This document shows, one piece after another, positions 1 through 11,300 of a DNA stretch of 64,000 nucleotides. This stretch comes from JAJVID01 sp050247435. GTDB lineage: Bacteria > Acidobacteriota > Blastocatellia > RBC074. Location of the stretch: the NCBI GenBank assembly GCA_050247435.1, contig JBFWUF010000027.1, positions 1 through 64,000 on the forward strand. The letters are read 5' to 3'. Below the pieces are notes generated by a model. That model ran no database searches, was not told the DNA's origin, and saw only the letters and a program-made list of their open reading frames with translations. Position 1 is the stretch's first letter, and each line of letters opens with the position of its first letter. Made by a program: the position numbers and the translations under genes.

Positions 1-24
1 GCAAAATACTTTTGTCGAGTCCAT
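1..24 (-). CDS. 5' end of an unidentified gene, cut by the window edge
   Basis: An ATG at 24-22 on the minus strand opens eight codons that run off the left edge. It is preceded by an AGGGAG Shine-Dalgarno-like sequence six bases upstream and, further up, by a good sigma70-type promoter at 61-88. With only eight residues the product cannot be named. The call rests on the ordered promoter, ribosome site and start codon, not on any homology. Confidence 0.4.
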
Positions 25-60
25 ACGATGCTCCCTGTGTCACCTGTCAGCGACTCAAGG

Positions 61-88
61 ATTATTGTTGGACTCATTTTCTTGTCAA
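61..88 (-). promoter_or_regulatory. sigma70-type promoter for the truncated left-edge gene
   Basis: Read on the minus strand, TTGACA (88-83) is followed after 16 bases by AATAAT (66-61), a full -35 match and a 5/6 -10 match. The predicted start of transcription lies near position 54, about 30 bases before the ATG at 24. Confidence 0.5.
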
Positions 89-111
89 AAACCTACTTCA
101 AGCACACTTAA

Positions 112-128
112 GTGAGGTGTCACCTCAC
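112..128. promoter_or_regulatory. 17-bp perfect palindrome, candidate operator
   Basis: GTGAGGTG-T-CACCTCAC is an 8-1-8 perfect inverted repeat. A further ACTCAC just to its right echoes the half-site. It lies upstream of the -35 box of the minus-strand promoter at 61-88, centred near -66 relative to the predicted start, a position typical of activator sites. A short transcript hairpin is the alternative. The regulator is unknown. The remaining sequence up to 276 shows no gene. Confidence 0.4.
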
Positions 129-276
129 AAACTCACTTACGGCGAAAATAGAGAATAAACTTGTCCTGGACTGTCCCGGTGAAATGCCTGTCTTCTCGCG
201 AGGAGTTCGCCTGGGTTTCCCCAAGTAGAGCGGAGTTGTAACCCGTGTTTAAACCTGTTGTCAATGAGAGGGAATT

Positions 277-1065
277 TCAGGACAGCTTAAAAAGGCGTTT
301 GAAATTGCCGCTGGCGTCGCGCGCGATCTCTTCGACGCCGACGCCTTTCAATTCAGCAAGCCTCGATGCGGTTTCCCGCACGAAAGCCGGTTCGTTGCGC
401 TTGCCGCGATGAGGCAATGGCGCCAGATACGGGCAATCGGTTTCAACAAGCAGTCTGTCCATCGGCACGGATCGCGCCACATCGCGCAACTCTTCGGCGT
501 TTTTGAAAGTCAGCACGCCGGAGAACGAGATGTGAAATCCCATTTCGATTGCGGCGTCGGCCAGTCGCTGTGTTCCCGTGAAGCAGTGAATGATCCCGCC
601 AATCTCACTGCCGCCAATGTCCGCCCAGCTTTCGCGCAGGATTTGAATGGTGTCGTCCTCAGCTTCGCGCGTGTGGATGATCGCTGGCAATCGGCGTTCG
701 AGGGCTAGTTGCAGTTGGCGGCGGAAAACCCTGCGCTGGGTGTCGCGCGGGCTGTGGTCGTAATGGTAATCCAGCCCGATCTCACCCCAGCCGATCACTT
801 TTTCGTGATCGCTCATTGCGAGCAGCTTTTGCTCAAGAGCTTCGTCGTACAGGCTCGCTTCGTGCGGATGCAGACCGACGGCGGCGTAAATGAAGGAATA
901 TCCCTCAGCCAGTTTCAGCCCGACATCGAGCGAACCTTTGGCGACATCACTGCCGCATATTTCGAGCATTATCTCGACGCTGGCCTCGCGCGCGCGGTTG
1001 ATCACTTCGGCACGGTCAGCGTCGTAATTGGGAACATCGAGATGGACGTGTGAGTCAATGAACAT
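277..1065 (-). CDS. TatD family metal-dependent deoxyribonuclease
   Basis: This 262-aa protein is a TatD/YcfH-type hydrolase with a TIM-barrel metallo-dependent fold. Family members remove nucleotides from DNA 3' ends, although the physiological substrate is often unclear. The metal ligands are all visible: HVH at residues 6-8, the Glu of GWGEIGLD near 95, His131 (IIHTRE), His160 (IHCFTG) and the Asp of VETDCPYLAP near 210. A TTG three bases upstream is also in frame, but the ATG at 1065 gives the normal N-terminus MFIDSHVH. It begins 4 bases after the metG stop, so the two genes are almost certainly co-transcribed, a pairing found in many bacteria. Confidence 0.93.
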   Translation of the reverse strand: MFIDSHVHLDVPNYDADRAEVINRAREASVEIMLEICGSDVAKGSLDVGLKLAEGYSFIYAAVGLHPHEASLYDEALEQKLLAMSDHEKVIGWGEIGLDYHYDHSPRDTQRRVFRRQLQLALERRLPAIIHTREAEDDTIQILRESWADIGGSEIGGIIHCFTGTQRLADAAIEMGFHISFSGVLTFKNAEELRDVARSVPMDRLLVETDCPYLAPLPHRGKRNEPAFVRETASRLAELKGVGVEEIARDASGNFKRLFKLS

Positions 1066-1069
1066 CAAA

Positions 1070-3103
1070 TTATTTCAGCTTCGCTCCATTCGGGACTTCT
1101 TCTAAAAATCCCGCCAACACAGGCCGTCCCTCTTCGCCAATCGAAGCCGCCAGGATCATTCCCTGCGATTCCAGTCCGCGCATCTTTCTTGGCGCAAGGT
1201 TGGCGACGACGATCACTTTGCGTCCGATCAGTTTCTCCGGCTCGTAATACTGCGCGATGCCGGCGAGGATTTGTCGCGGTTCGGCCTCGCCCAGGTCAAT
1301 CGTAAATTTCAAAAGCTTGTCTGCTTTCGGTATTCGTTCGGCGGTTAGAATCTGGCCGACGCGCAGTTCGACTTTCGCAAAATCATCAATCGTGATGTGT
1401 GCTGACGCGACTGCGGCCTCGTTCGCGGTTTGAGCTTGCGCGCTCGCCGGGGCGGGAGCCTGAACTGGTTGTTCTTTGCTCTCTTCCGTTCGCGCGGCCT
1501 GGCTGGCCGATTCTTCCTGTTTGATTTCGTCCATGACTTTCTTTTTATCCAGTTTGGGGAAAATTGGTTTGATTTCGCCGATGCGCTTGCCGGTGGATTG
1601 GCCCCACTGCCACGTATTCGGCGCGACTTCGGCTACCTTACCCGCTTCGCCTAACTGCTCCCAAATCTCTTGCGTAGCGTTGGGCAGCGCGGGCGCGAGC
1701 AGAATAGTTAGATGACGCAGCGTTTCAGTCGCCGTCTGTAAAACCAATTCGAGCGAGCCGCGCTCGCTGGCGTCTTTGGCCAAGTCCCAGGGCTTGGCGT
1801 CGGAGATGAATTTATCCACGCGTTCGATGGCCAACCACACGGCGTCGAGCGCCCGGCTGAAATTGTACTCGTCAAACTCGCGATCGAATTGCGCGATAGC
1901 TTTTGTGACGGCATCGCGCACTTCGTTTGCCCGCTGGATCAGTTCCGCGCTTCCCTGTCCGGGCGCGGGAACGACGCCGTCGCAATACCGCCCGATCATC
2001 GTCAATGTGCGGCTAGCCAGATTGCCCAGGCCGTTGGCCAATCCGGCGTTGACTCGCTCCAGCAACGCCTCGTAAGTGAAATCGCCGTCCTGCCCAAAAA
2101 CCATCTCGCGCAGGCAAAAGTAGCGCACCGCGTCGGTCGTGAAATGTTTTTGCAGCACGGCCAGATCAATCACGTTGCCAAGCGTTTTGGACATCTTGCG
2201 CCCGCCCGACAGCCACATGCCGTGCGCAAAAACTGTCTTCGGCGGCTCAAGCCCGGCGGCGATCAAAAACGCCGGCCAGTAGACGGTGTGAAAGCGCAGA
2301 ATGTCCTTGCCGACAAGTTGCAGGTTGGCGGGCCAGAACTTTTTGAAATGCTCTTCGCCGCCGAACTGATCGTTTCCAAAACCAATTGCCGTGATGTAAT
2401 TCGACAGCGCGTCAAACCAGACGTACATCGTGTGCGCAGGATCGTCCGGCACGGGAATTCCCCATTTGACCGAGACGCGGCTGATCGAAAGGTCGTTCAA
2501 ACCGCCCCGCACAAAGCTCATCACTTCATTGCGCCGGGTTTCGGGACGAATGAAGTTCGGGTTCTTCTCGTAAAGATCGAGCAACCTGCCCTGAAATTCC
2601 GAGAGCTTGAAGAAGTAACTCTCTTCGGCCACTCGATCCAGTGGGCGTTCGTGCGTCGGGCAATTCAGTGTCCCGTCTTCGCCAGCTTTAGCTTCGCTTT
2701 CGCTGTAAAATTCGTTGCAGTTAGCGCAATAGAGGCCTTCGTATTTGCCTTTATAGATGTAGCCGTTCTCTTTCGCGCGCCGCCACAACTCCTGCACGGC
2801 GCGTTTGTGATAATCGCCCGTGGTGCGAACCCAGTGGTCGTTGGTCAGGCCGTATGGCGCGAAGGCGGTCTTGAATTCGTTGACGATGTTGTCAACGTGC
2901 TGCTGGACGGGCAAGCCGCTCTTTTCCGCCGCGCGTTCGATGTTCAATCCGTGTTCGTCGGTTCCAGTCAGAAAGAAGGTTTCGAAACCGCGCTGGCGTT
3001 TGTAGCGCGCTACGGTGTCGGCCACCAGCGTCGTGTAAAGGTGGCCGAGATGCGGATGCGAGTTGACGTAATAGATCGGCGTTGTAATGTAGAACCTGTT
3101 CAT
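1070..3103 (-). CDS. metG: methionyl-tRNA synthetase
   Basis: This class I synthetase charges tRNA-Met. The start is placed at MNRFYITTPIYY (ATG 3103), the usual N-terminus, giving 677 aa. In-frame starts at 3109 and 3163 would add unconserved residues. Visible parts are the HIGH-like HPHLGH near residue 15, a CANC...CPTH zinc knuckle near 125-150, the KMSKT catalytic loop near 310, an anticodon-binding helical domain, an Ala/Gln/Glu-rich linker, and a C-terminal Trbp111/EMAP tRNA-binding domain (about residues 575-677). The last domain is found in dimeric MetRS. It is the first gene of a metG-tatD unit. Confidence 0.97.
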   Translation of the reverse strand: MNRFYITTPIYYVNSHPHLGHLYTTLVADTVARYKRQRGFETFFLTGTDEHGLNIERAAEKSGLPVQQHVDNIVNEFKTAFAPYGLTNDHWVRTTGDYHKRAVQELWRRAKENGYIYKGKYEGLYCANCNEFYSESEAKAGEDGTLNCPTHERPLDRVAEESYFFKLSEFQGRLLDLYEKNPNFIRPETRRNEVMSFVRGGLNDLSISRVSVKWGIPVPDDPAHTMYVWFDALSNYITAIGFGNDQFGGEEHFKKFWPANLQLVGKDILRFHTVYWPAFLIAAGLEPPKTVFAHGMWLSGGRKMSKTLGNVIDLAVLQKHFTTDAVRYFCLREMVFGQDGDFTYEALLERVNAGLANGLGNLASRTLTMIGRYCDGVVPAPGQGSAELIQRANEVRDAVTKAIAQFDREFDEYNFSRALDAVWLAIERVDKFISDAKPWDLAKDASERGSLELVLQTATETLRHLTILLAPALPNATQEIWEQLGEAGKVAEVAPNTWQWGQSTGKRIGEIKPIFPKLDKKKVMDEIKQEESASQAARTEESKEQPVQAPAPASAQAQTANEAAVASAHITIDDFAKVELRVGQILTAERIPKADKLLKFTIDLGEAEPRQILAGIAQYYEPEKLIGRKVIVVANLAPRKMRGLESQGMILAASIGEEGRPVLAGFLEEVPNGAKLK

Positions 3104-3244
3104 GCTCATTTTCCTCAATCTGAAAGAAAACGGTATTTTTGACGATGGGCTGAGATTTGGCAAATTACGACGCTGCGATCAACCGCTTGCTTCAGCGGCG
3201 GCGCCAGCTTGCTAAACCCGAAACGTGTTGTTAGTTTTTGCCCG

Positions 3245-3994
3245 ATGAAAAGAGTTGTACTTTTGACATTCACAGTCTGCTTTCTTTTTACTTCCGTCTT
3301 TGCGCAGTCTAAGTTCAAAGCCTCCGAGGTTCCGGTCAGCGCGAACCCGTTTCAGGAAGCCGACAAGCTTTTCACCTTTGGCGAAGACGTTGAGCGTGAC
3401 AAACAATCGCAAAGCGTCATTGAACGCGCGCTGGCCGGGAATGGCAAGGACTATCAATGGCTGTGGCGCGCCGCCCGAGTGTATTACTACGTCGGCGAGG
3501 AGGCCGCGAAATCGGAGAAGCTGGCGTTTTTCGAGCAAGGGATGAACGCCGGCCATCGCGCCATCGCCGAACAACCCAACGCCGTCGAGGGCCATTTTTG
3601 GCTGGCGGCCAATTACGGCGGTTACAGCGAACAGAAAGGCGCGCTGAAGGCTCTCACAATGGTCAAGAAGATTCGCGCAGAGATGGAAACGGTTTTGCGG
3701 TTGAATGACCGCTACCACGACGGCGGAGCTTATCTGGCGCTGGGCGAAATGGATCGCCAGTTGCCGCGGATCATCGGAGGCAATCTGACCAGAGCGATCA
3801 AGCGGTTGGAGCAGGGGCTGAGCGTCGCGCCAAATAATCTCGAAATGAAGCTGGCCGTTGCGCAGGCTTATCAGGAAGCGGGACGCAAGGAGGACGCCCG
3901 GCGACAGTACCAGGAGATCGCGCAGAAGCAGGCTCCAACACGGGCCGAACGTGATGTTCAGGATAAGGCCAGGCGATTGCTTGGCAAGTTATGA
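3245..3994 (+). CDS. secreted tetratricopeptide-repeat protein
   Basis: This 249-aa protein has a signal peptide (MKRVVLLTFTVCFLFTSVFAQ) and helical repeats resembling TPRs. The clearest is near the C-terminus (LSVAPNNLEMKLAVAQAYQEAG). The ATG at 3245 is chosen over an upstream in-frame codon at 3209 because it begins the signal peptide. The last codon overlaps the histidine kinase start (ATGA), which implies translational coupling. It may present a periplasmic input to the kinase or assemble an envelope complex. No enzymatic motif is visible, so the function is open. Confidence 0.75.
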   Translation: MKRVVLLTFTVCFLFTSVFAQSKFKASEVPVSANPFQEADKLFTFGEDVERDKQSQSVIERALAGNGKDYQWLWRAARVYYYVGEEAAKSEKLAFFEQGMNAGHRAIAEQPNAVEGHFWLAANYGGYSEQKGALKALTMVKKIRAEMETVLRLNDRYHDGGAYLALGEMDRQLPRIIGGNLTRAIKRLEQGLSVAPNNLEMKLAVAQAYQEAGRKEDARRQYQEIAQKQAPTRAERDVQDKARRLLGKL

Positions 3995-5451
3995 AGCTCA
4001 GTGGATTGCTCAAACCATTTTCAAGTTTCCGCATCCAGTTGATCGCGTTCATCGCGGTAATGGTGGTGATCACCGGGATTGTGATCTCCGTAATCAACCA
4101 GCGAGTGGAAAGGCGCACGTCCGTCAAGAACGATGAATACACGAGGGCGATCATCCAGGCCACCGATTTGGCTTACCGCTCTCTTTCAGAAGGCAAATAT
4201 CTTTACAACCTTGTCAACACAGGCGGCTCTGGCCTGCCGGTTGATTCCGAGAGCATCATTCGCCACATCATGATTGTTGATGTTGATAAGAAAAAAATTC
4301 TCGACTGCACGGACGGCGATGAGGTCGGGCAGAGCTATGATTCGAGCGGTATTCCTGAGTTTCAGCCAGGCAATTCCCTCCTCAGTGAAGGCGATTTGAC
4401 CAGCGATATGAGCCGCACGGTCAAATTTTCAATCGAGACCACCGTCGCCTTGCGCGACATTCTCATAGTCTATTCGTTGAAACCGCTTCAGCAGGTTAAG
4501 GAGGCCGCTGAGCGCGACCGCCTGATAGCTTTTATCGGGTTGGGGCTGGTTCTGATCATCACCATCGCGGTCGTCAGCAAACGTTTTACCGGCCCGATTA
4601 CCGAACTGGGGCAAGCTGCGCGCAACGTTACGAAAGGCGACCTTGATTTCACCGTCCCGGTTTCAGGCCCTGAAGAGGTTAGCGCGTTGTCGCAAACGTT
4701 CAACGAAATGCTCGCGGGGCTGCGCGGCAAACGCGATCTGGAAGAGCAATTGCAGCGCGCCGAACGTTCCGCCGTCGTCGGGCGTGTCGCTTCGGGCATC
4801 GCGCACGAGATTCGCAATCCGCTCAATTTCATCAATCTTTCGATTGACCATCTGCGCGAAGCCTTTGCCCCAAAAGATGAGCCGATGCGCGCGACTTACA
4901 CGCACATCCTGATAACGATCAAAGACGAGCTTGCGCGGCTCAACCGTCTGGTCGGCGATTTTTTGAGCTACGGCCGCCCTGCGAAACTCAAACTGCGGGA
5001 GATTGACGCGCGATCTTTGATCGAGGAGGTCCGCGACTTGGTCAACACTAAAGCCGAACAGCAGGGAGTGAAGGTCAGCATCGAACAAAACGGCGCCCTC
5101 GACGCGAAGCTTTACGGTGACGCCGAACAGATCAAGACCTGTTTTTCGAACCTGATGATCAACGCGATTCAGGCGATGCCGGACGGCGGCGCATTGAACA
5201 TCTCCCTGCGTCCCGAAAATTCGCATCTCGAAATCAGGTTCGCCGACACCGGCTCAGGCATTGCGCCGGAAGCGATGGAGCAGATTTTCGAGCCTTACTA
5301 TTCGACCAAAGACACCGGCATCGGGCTTGGCTTGCCGCTGACAAAAAAAATCATTGAAGAACACGGCGGCCAGATCAACGTTGAAAGCGAGCCTGATCGG
5401 GGCACGACGTTCACCGTTACGTTATTGTGCAAACCAAAGACGCCGTATTGA
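3991..5451 (+). CDS. membrane sensor histidine kinase, NtrB/AtoS-like
   Basis: This 486-aa sensor kinase has TM1 at about 14-36, a periplasmic or extracytoplasmic sensor of about 140 residues, TM2 at about 177-197, a HAMP domain, then HisKA with the phospho-acceptor His272 in GIAHEIRNPLNF. The HATPase domain follows, with N391 (N box), DTGSGIA (G1, near 419) and GIGLGLPL (G2, near 443). The H-box and ATPase type match kinases that partner sigma54 activators, and the next gene is such a regulator 14 bases downstream. The signal is unknown. The preceding TPR protein overlaps by four bases and may take part in sensing. Confidence 0.92.
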   Translation: MKLSGLLKPFSSFRIQLIAFIAVMVVITGIVISVINQRVERRTSVKNDEYTRAIIQATDLAYRSLSEGKYLYNLVNTGGSGLPVDSESIIRHIMIVDVDKKKILDCTDGDEVGQSYDSSGIPEFQPGNSLLSEGDLTSDMSRTVKFSIETTVALRDILIVYSLKPLQQVKEAAERDRLIAFIGLGLVLIITIAVVSKRFTGPITELGQAARNVTKGDLDFTVPVSGPEEVSALSQTFNEMLAGLRGKRDLEEQLQRAERSAVVGRVASGIAHEIRNPLNFINLSIDHLREAFAPKDEPMRATYTHILITIKDELARLNRLVGDFLSYGRPAKLKLREIDARSLIEEVRDLVNTKAEQQGVKVSIEQNGALDAKLYGDAEQIKTCFSNLMINAIQAMPDGGALNISLRPENSHLEIRFADTGSGIAPEAMEQIFEPYYSTKDTGIGLGLPLTKKIIEEHGGQINVESEPDRGTTFTVTLLCKPKTPY

Positions 5452-5465
5452 TTTCTGAGGAAACT

Positions 5466-6869
<1,404 letters not shown>

Positions 6870-6888
6870 CGGCAAGCGAAGGCAAAGA

Positions 6889-7203
6889 TCAATTCACATA
6901 CTCTTCGTTCGATAACTCCGATGCCGAGGCCGTTGCGCGCGCCACCAGATTGGTGATGCCGCAGCCGCGCTCGATCAACTCTTGCTCTTCAGAAGGCGCA
7001 AGCAGCCGGTCGGTAAATCCGGCCTTGAACAAAGTGGGCCAGAACCGGTTGCCTGGCCGGGCGAAGTGATGTCCCACTGCCGCCGTATACAATCCCGGAT
7101 TGATTCCACAGAAGACAAATTGCAACCCACGCGCGATCACGTCCGGCACGGTCTTCCCCGCCGCGGCGAGCAATTCCAGTTTCGTTGGTTTGCGGTCAGT
7201 CAT
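6889..7203 (-). pseudogene. mug: truncated G/U mismatch-specific DNA glycosylase (Mug)
   Basis: The 104 residues match the N-terminal part of Mug/TDG-type uracil glycosylases: FVFCGINPGLYTA (catalytic GINPG loop), HHFARPGNRFWPTLF, and GITNLVARATA. Intact members run about 160-170 aa and end with the NPSGL-type intercalation loop, which is absent here. A stop follows ELSNEEYVN, and the next 19 bases reach the end of the convergent response-regulator gene, leaving no room for the missing half. It is either a decayed gene or a protein whose activity would be doubtful. It follows the DUF4186 gene by 6 bases. Confidence 0.65.
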
Positions 7204-7209
7204 TGCGTG

Positions 7210-7593
7210 TCACACCGGCTGAGGAGCGAGGCCTGTCACCATTGGCGCCCCCCGCGCGAGCCACCGTTCGATCACGCCCAGCACGTAGTGTTTTTCGTCT
7301 TCCCGCAACCCGCGGCCTTTCGGAATGCTGTGCCATTTTTGCAGACAACCTCGGCAGCAGGTCGCAGTCGCGTGCTGCGCGATGAAGACAGGGTGGTTGC
7401 GCATCGGCGTCTGCCGCCCATCATTCGGCGGGTTTGCCGACGCCAGCCGCTGCTCGATAAAACCGGCGGCGTGATCCAGGATTATCTCCATGCCTTTGTT
7501 GAGCAAGTAGTCGAGTTCTCTGCCTTCGAGCCGAAACTGACGGCGGAATGACGATTGATCCATAGCCTGAAAAAGTTGATCGAGGGCTCGCAT
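7210..7593 (-). CDS. DUF4186 family protein
   Basis: A 127-aa protein whose core matches the DUF4186 family pattern as I know it. Features include the phrase NDGRQTPMRNHPVFIAQHAT, a CCRGC cysteine cluster, and WHSIPKGR, which are the family's hallmark segments. The conserved Cys and His suggest metal binding or a redox role, but no function is established. ATG 7593 (MRALDQLFQAMDQSSF) fits the family N-terminus. An in-frame GTG at 7620 would add nine residues. It lies 6 bases before the truncated mug, and both read away from rfaE2. Confidence 0.75.
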   Translation of the reverse strand: MRALDQLFQAMDQSSFRRQFRLEGRELDYLLNKGMEIILDHAAGFIEQRLASANPPNDGRQTPMRNHPVFIAQHATATCCRGCLQKWHSIPKGRGLREDEKHYVLGVIERWLARGAPMVTGLAPQPV

Positions 7594-7732
7594 TCGGAAG
7601 GGATGATCGCAGCATACCACGCGCTGGCGCCGACGAATATCATGCTCAAATTAAAAGTTTGACTTGGCGCCTACCGACCCTTCAAAGCGCAAAAACTCTT
7701 TCTCTCTTCAGCCTGCTTTTTCTATATTTATG

Positions 7733-7788
7733 GCCTTACCGAGAATTGCTGGCTTTTGTGACCTTTACAGCCTCACCGGGAACTGCTG
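7733..7788. repeat. two imperfect 19-bp direct repeats in the rfaE2 leader
   Basis: The 19-mers at 7733-7751 and 7770-7788 (GCCT-ACCG-GAA-TGCTG pattern) agree at 16 of 19 positions. All three differences are transitions, and the spacing is 37 bases. They sit in the 253-bp divergent region between DUF4186 (minus) and rfaE2 (plus), about 60-115 bases before the rfaE2 ATG. A regulator binding in tandem is possible. No promoter was assigned with confidence. Confidence 0.35.
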
Positions 7789-7846
7789 ATTTCTCCAGCT
7801 TGTTTCACCTAAGCTGGTTCAACTAAGATGCCTGCTTAAACTGGTT

Positions 7847-8326
7847 ATGGTAAAAATTCTTTCTCTTGACCAATTGCGAATGGAACGCGAGCGACTGCGG
7901 CATGTGGGACGCCACGTTGTCTTTACTAACGGCTGTTTCGACCTGATTCATCCGGGACATGTAAACTATCTTCGAGAGGCGCGGCGGCTTGGAGACGCGC
8001 TTATAGTCGCGCTCAACAGTGATCGTTCGGTGCGCGAGTTGAAGGGCGAGAAACGGCCGATCCTCAACCAGGACGAGCGCGCCGAGGTGATGGCGGCGCT
8101 GGCTTGCGTTGATTATGTGATCATTTTTGACGAGCCGACGCCTCGTGAAATTATCGCCGCGTTGCTGCCTGATGTGTTGGTCAAAGGCGGCGATTGGGGC
8201 GTTGACCAGATTGTCGGGCGTGAAGAGGTTGAGGCTGCGGGCGGGAAGGTATTGAGTTTGCCTTTCATCGCCGGTTGTTCTACTTCCGATGTGATTGAAC
8301 GAATTGTGCAGCGTTACAGTCGATAG
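7847..8326 (+). CDS. rfaE2: D-glycero-beta-D-manno-heptose 1-phosphate adenylyltransferase
   Basis: This 159-aa cytidylyltransferase-fold enzyme makes ADP-heptose for LPS inner core. The HxGH nucleotide-binding motif appears as HPGH (35-38) within TNGCFDLIHPGH. The family Asn-Ser-Asp loop (ALNSDRSV) follows, then VKGGDW and the terminal CSTSDVIERI. It corresponds to the C-terminal half of HldE. The kinase half (rfaE1/hldA) is not fused or present nearby and must be encoded elsewhere. Its stop lies 15 bases before the mfd start. Confidence 0.9.
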   Translation: MVKILSLDQLRMERERLRHVGRHVVFTNGCFDLIHPGHVNYLREARRLGDALIVALNSDRSVRELKGEKRPILNQDERAEVMAALACVDYVIIFDEPTPREIIAALLPDVLVKGGDWGVDQIVGREEVEAAGGKVLSLPFIAGCSTSDVIERIVQRYSR

Positions 8327-8341
8327 GACGGCTGTCGCGCA

Positions 8342-11300
8342 GTGGAGTTTGCAGTGGCCGCTCTCTTTCAGCGAGTCGAAGAGGATGAAAAATTTCAGCG
8401 GCTGGTGGCCGAGGCGCGCGCGGGTAAACGTTTGTTGCGCGTCGCGGGACTGGTCAACGGCGCGAAGGCCACGACGCTAGTTGCCTTCCAGCGCACGATT
8501 GGGCGACGCCTGGTCGTGGTCAGTTTGAAGGACCGGGATCTGGAAGACCTGGAACGCGACCTGCGGTTTTTCTACTGCCAGTTTACTGGTCGGACGGAAT
8601 GCGAAAACGAAATCTTCGTCCTGCCCGCCTCGGAATCTGATCCATACAGCGGCGCCTCGCCGCACGCCGAAATCCTGGAACGGCGCGCTCTGGCTTTGTG
8701 GCGGCTGGCAGCGGGAACTGGCGACATCGTGATGCTGACCAGCCGGTCTTTAATGCGCCGATTCGTCGCGATTGACGAGATCAAACAGGCGACTGTCGCG
8801 TTGCGCGTTGGCGAGGAATTGCCTCTCGATTATTTGATTGAGCATCTGGCTTCAGTCGGTTACGTGCGCTCCGATCCTGTAGGAAACGTAGGGGAATTCT
8901 CTTCTCGCGGCGGCATCCTTGATTTTTACTCGCCGACTGGCAGTCTTGGCGACGACGGAGAAGCGCGACCGGTTCGCGTCGAATTTTTCGGCGACGAGAT
9001 TGATTCGATCCGCGAATTCGATCCCGAGACTCAGCGCTCGATACGTGAAGTCAAAGAGACGTTGATCACGCCGATGCGCGACGAACGCGCGGGCGCGACA
9101 GATTTCCGCCAATGGGCGAAGCTTGCGCGCGAGCATTGGAGTGATGAACGGTACGAACGCGCGTTGCGTGATCGAACGGCTTTCGCCGATGAGGGCGAGG
9201 AGTTTCGTGGATGGGAATATCTGATGCCGCTCGCGCGCCCGCTGACCGCTTCGGTCTTTGATTACCTGCGAGGCGCCGTGCTTGTGATTGACGAACCAGC
9301 CGAAGTCGAAAAAGAGGTTCGATCAACACTGGAAGAATTGCAGCGCGGTTACGAACGAGCGGAAGCGGTGGATGAGTTGGCGCTCGCGCCCGACAAGCTG
9401 TTCCTGACGCCCGATGAGATGCGCGATCAGATTGGCCGCCTCCATCGCGTGGAGTTGCGGTTGTTGGGCAGCGCCGCGCTGGCGTTTGAAGAAGAACTGA
9501 GCACGGAAGATATCAACACGAGCGCGAAAATCGAGATCGCCGACGAATCCAGACTCGCAGCCTTCATCAACCGCGAGCCATCCGCGCCATTATTCCTCTT
9601 CCCGCCTGAGCCGAAGACGACGGAGATTGAAATACCGTCGCGCGCCGTGCGACGGTGGCACGGGCGTTTCGGTGATCTCGCCGCCGAACTTAAACGCCAA
9701 ACGGCTTCCGGTTACCAGACGATTTTCGTTCTGACGAGCAGCGGCGTCGCTGATCGTATCGGCAAGGTGCTCAACGAATATGACGCGTTGGGCGCCGCAA
9801 AAATGGTTGTTGGTGATTTGTCTTCCGGATTTGCGCTGCCGCAATCGGCCCTCAACATTTACACTGAAGGCGATCTTTTTGACGAGGCGGTTCACGCGGG
9901 ACACGGTGAAAGGCCCGCGAAAGCTCAACGGTCGCACGCAGCCGCGTTCCTTTCGGATTTCCGCGATCTGAAGATTGGCGATTATGTCGTTCATATTGAT
10001 CACGGCATCGGTCAGTTTCAGGGGCTGGTGCAGTTAGACACTTCCGGGCCTGAAACCTCGGCTGAAATTTATGCCCGGATGATCGGCGAGCAGACGAAGA
10101 ATGACGGCAAGGGCCGGCGCGAGTTCATGCTGTTGACTTACGCTGACGGCGCGAAACTTTACGTGCCCGTCGAACGGCTCGACCTGGTTCAGAAATATTC
10201 CAGCGGTGAGGCGCACACGCCGACGCTCGACCGTTTAGGCGGAATCGCGTGGCAGAAGACGAAAGCCCGCGCCAAACGCGCGATGCGCGACATGGCCGAG
10301 GAGTTGCTGAAACTTTACGCCGAACGGAAATTGGTCAAAGGCTATGCGTTCAGCGGCGACACGCCCTGGCAGCAGGAGTTTGAATCGGCCTTCCCGTATG
10401 AATTGACGCCTGATCAATCCACGGCCATCACCGACGTGAAGAATGATATGGAGCAGTTGACGCCTATGGATCGCCTGCTTTGCGGGGACGTCGGTTACGG
10501 CAAGACCGAAGTCGCAATGCGCGCCGCGTTCAAGGCGATTATGGATGGCAAGCAGGTGGCGGTGCTCGCTCCGACGACAGTGCTCTCTTATCAGCACTAC
10601 CAAACTTTCCGCTCGCGTTTCGCCGCGTTCCCGGCGCGCGTCGAACTGCTCTCGCGCTTTCGTTCGCCGAAAGAGCAGAAGGGAGTCGTCGCCACGGTTG
10701 AATCGGGCACGGTGGATATTCTGGTCGGCACACATCGCATCCTTTCACGCGACCTGGCCTTCAAAGACCTCGGCCTGGTAATCGTTGATGAGGAACAACG
10801 GTTCGGCGTCGCGCACAAAGAACGCTTGAAACAGATGAAAAAGCGCGTGGATGTTTTGACGATGAGCGCCACGCCGATCCCGCGCACGCTGAATATGTCG
10901 CTGCTCGGAGTGCGCGACATGTCGGTTATCGAAACTCCGCCGCGCGACCGGCTGGCGATTCAAACCAACGTCGTGCCGTTTTCAGACAACATCATTCGCA
11001 GCGCGATTGAACAGGAACTGCAACGTCAGGGGCAGGTCTTCTTCGTCCACAACCGCGTCGAATCAATTGACACGGTGGCCGAACTGATCCATCGCATCGT
11101 GCCGCAGGCGCGGATCATCGTCGCGCACGGCCAGATGGGCGAAAAAGAGATGGAGCAGGCCGTGCTCGATTTCGTTGACTACAAGTACGACGTGTTGGTC
11201 GCCACGACAATCATCGAAAACGGCATTGATATTCCGCGCGCCAACACGATCGTCATCAACCGCGCGGACGCTTACGGCTTGTCACAGCTTTATCAATTGC

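Noticed and set aside
1889..3142. Long plus-strand open frame opposite metG
   Set aside because: It lies in the GC-rich codon shadow of metG, has no ribosome site or recognisable domain, and the metG frame is certain.
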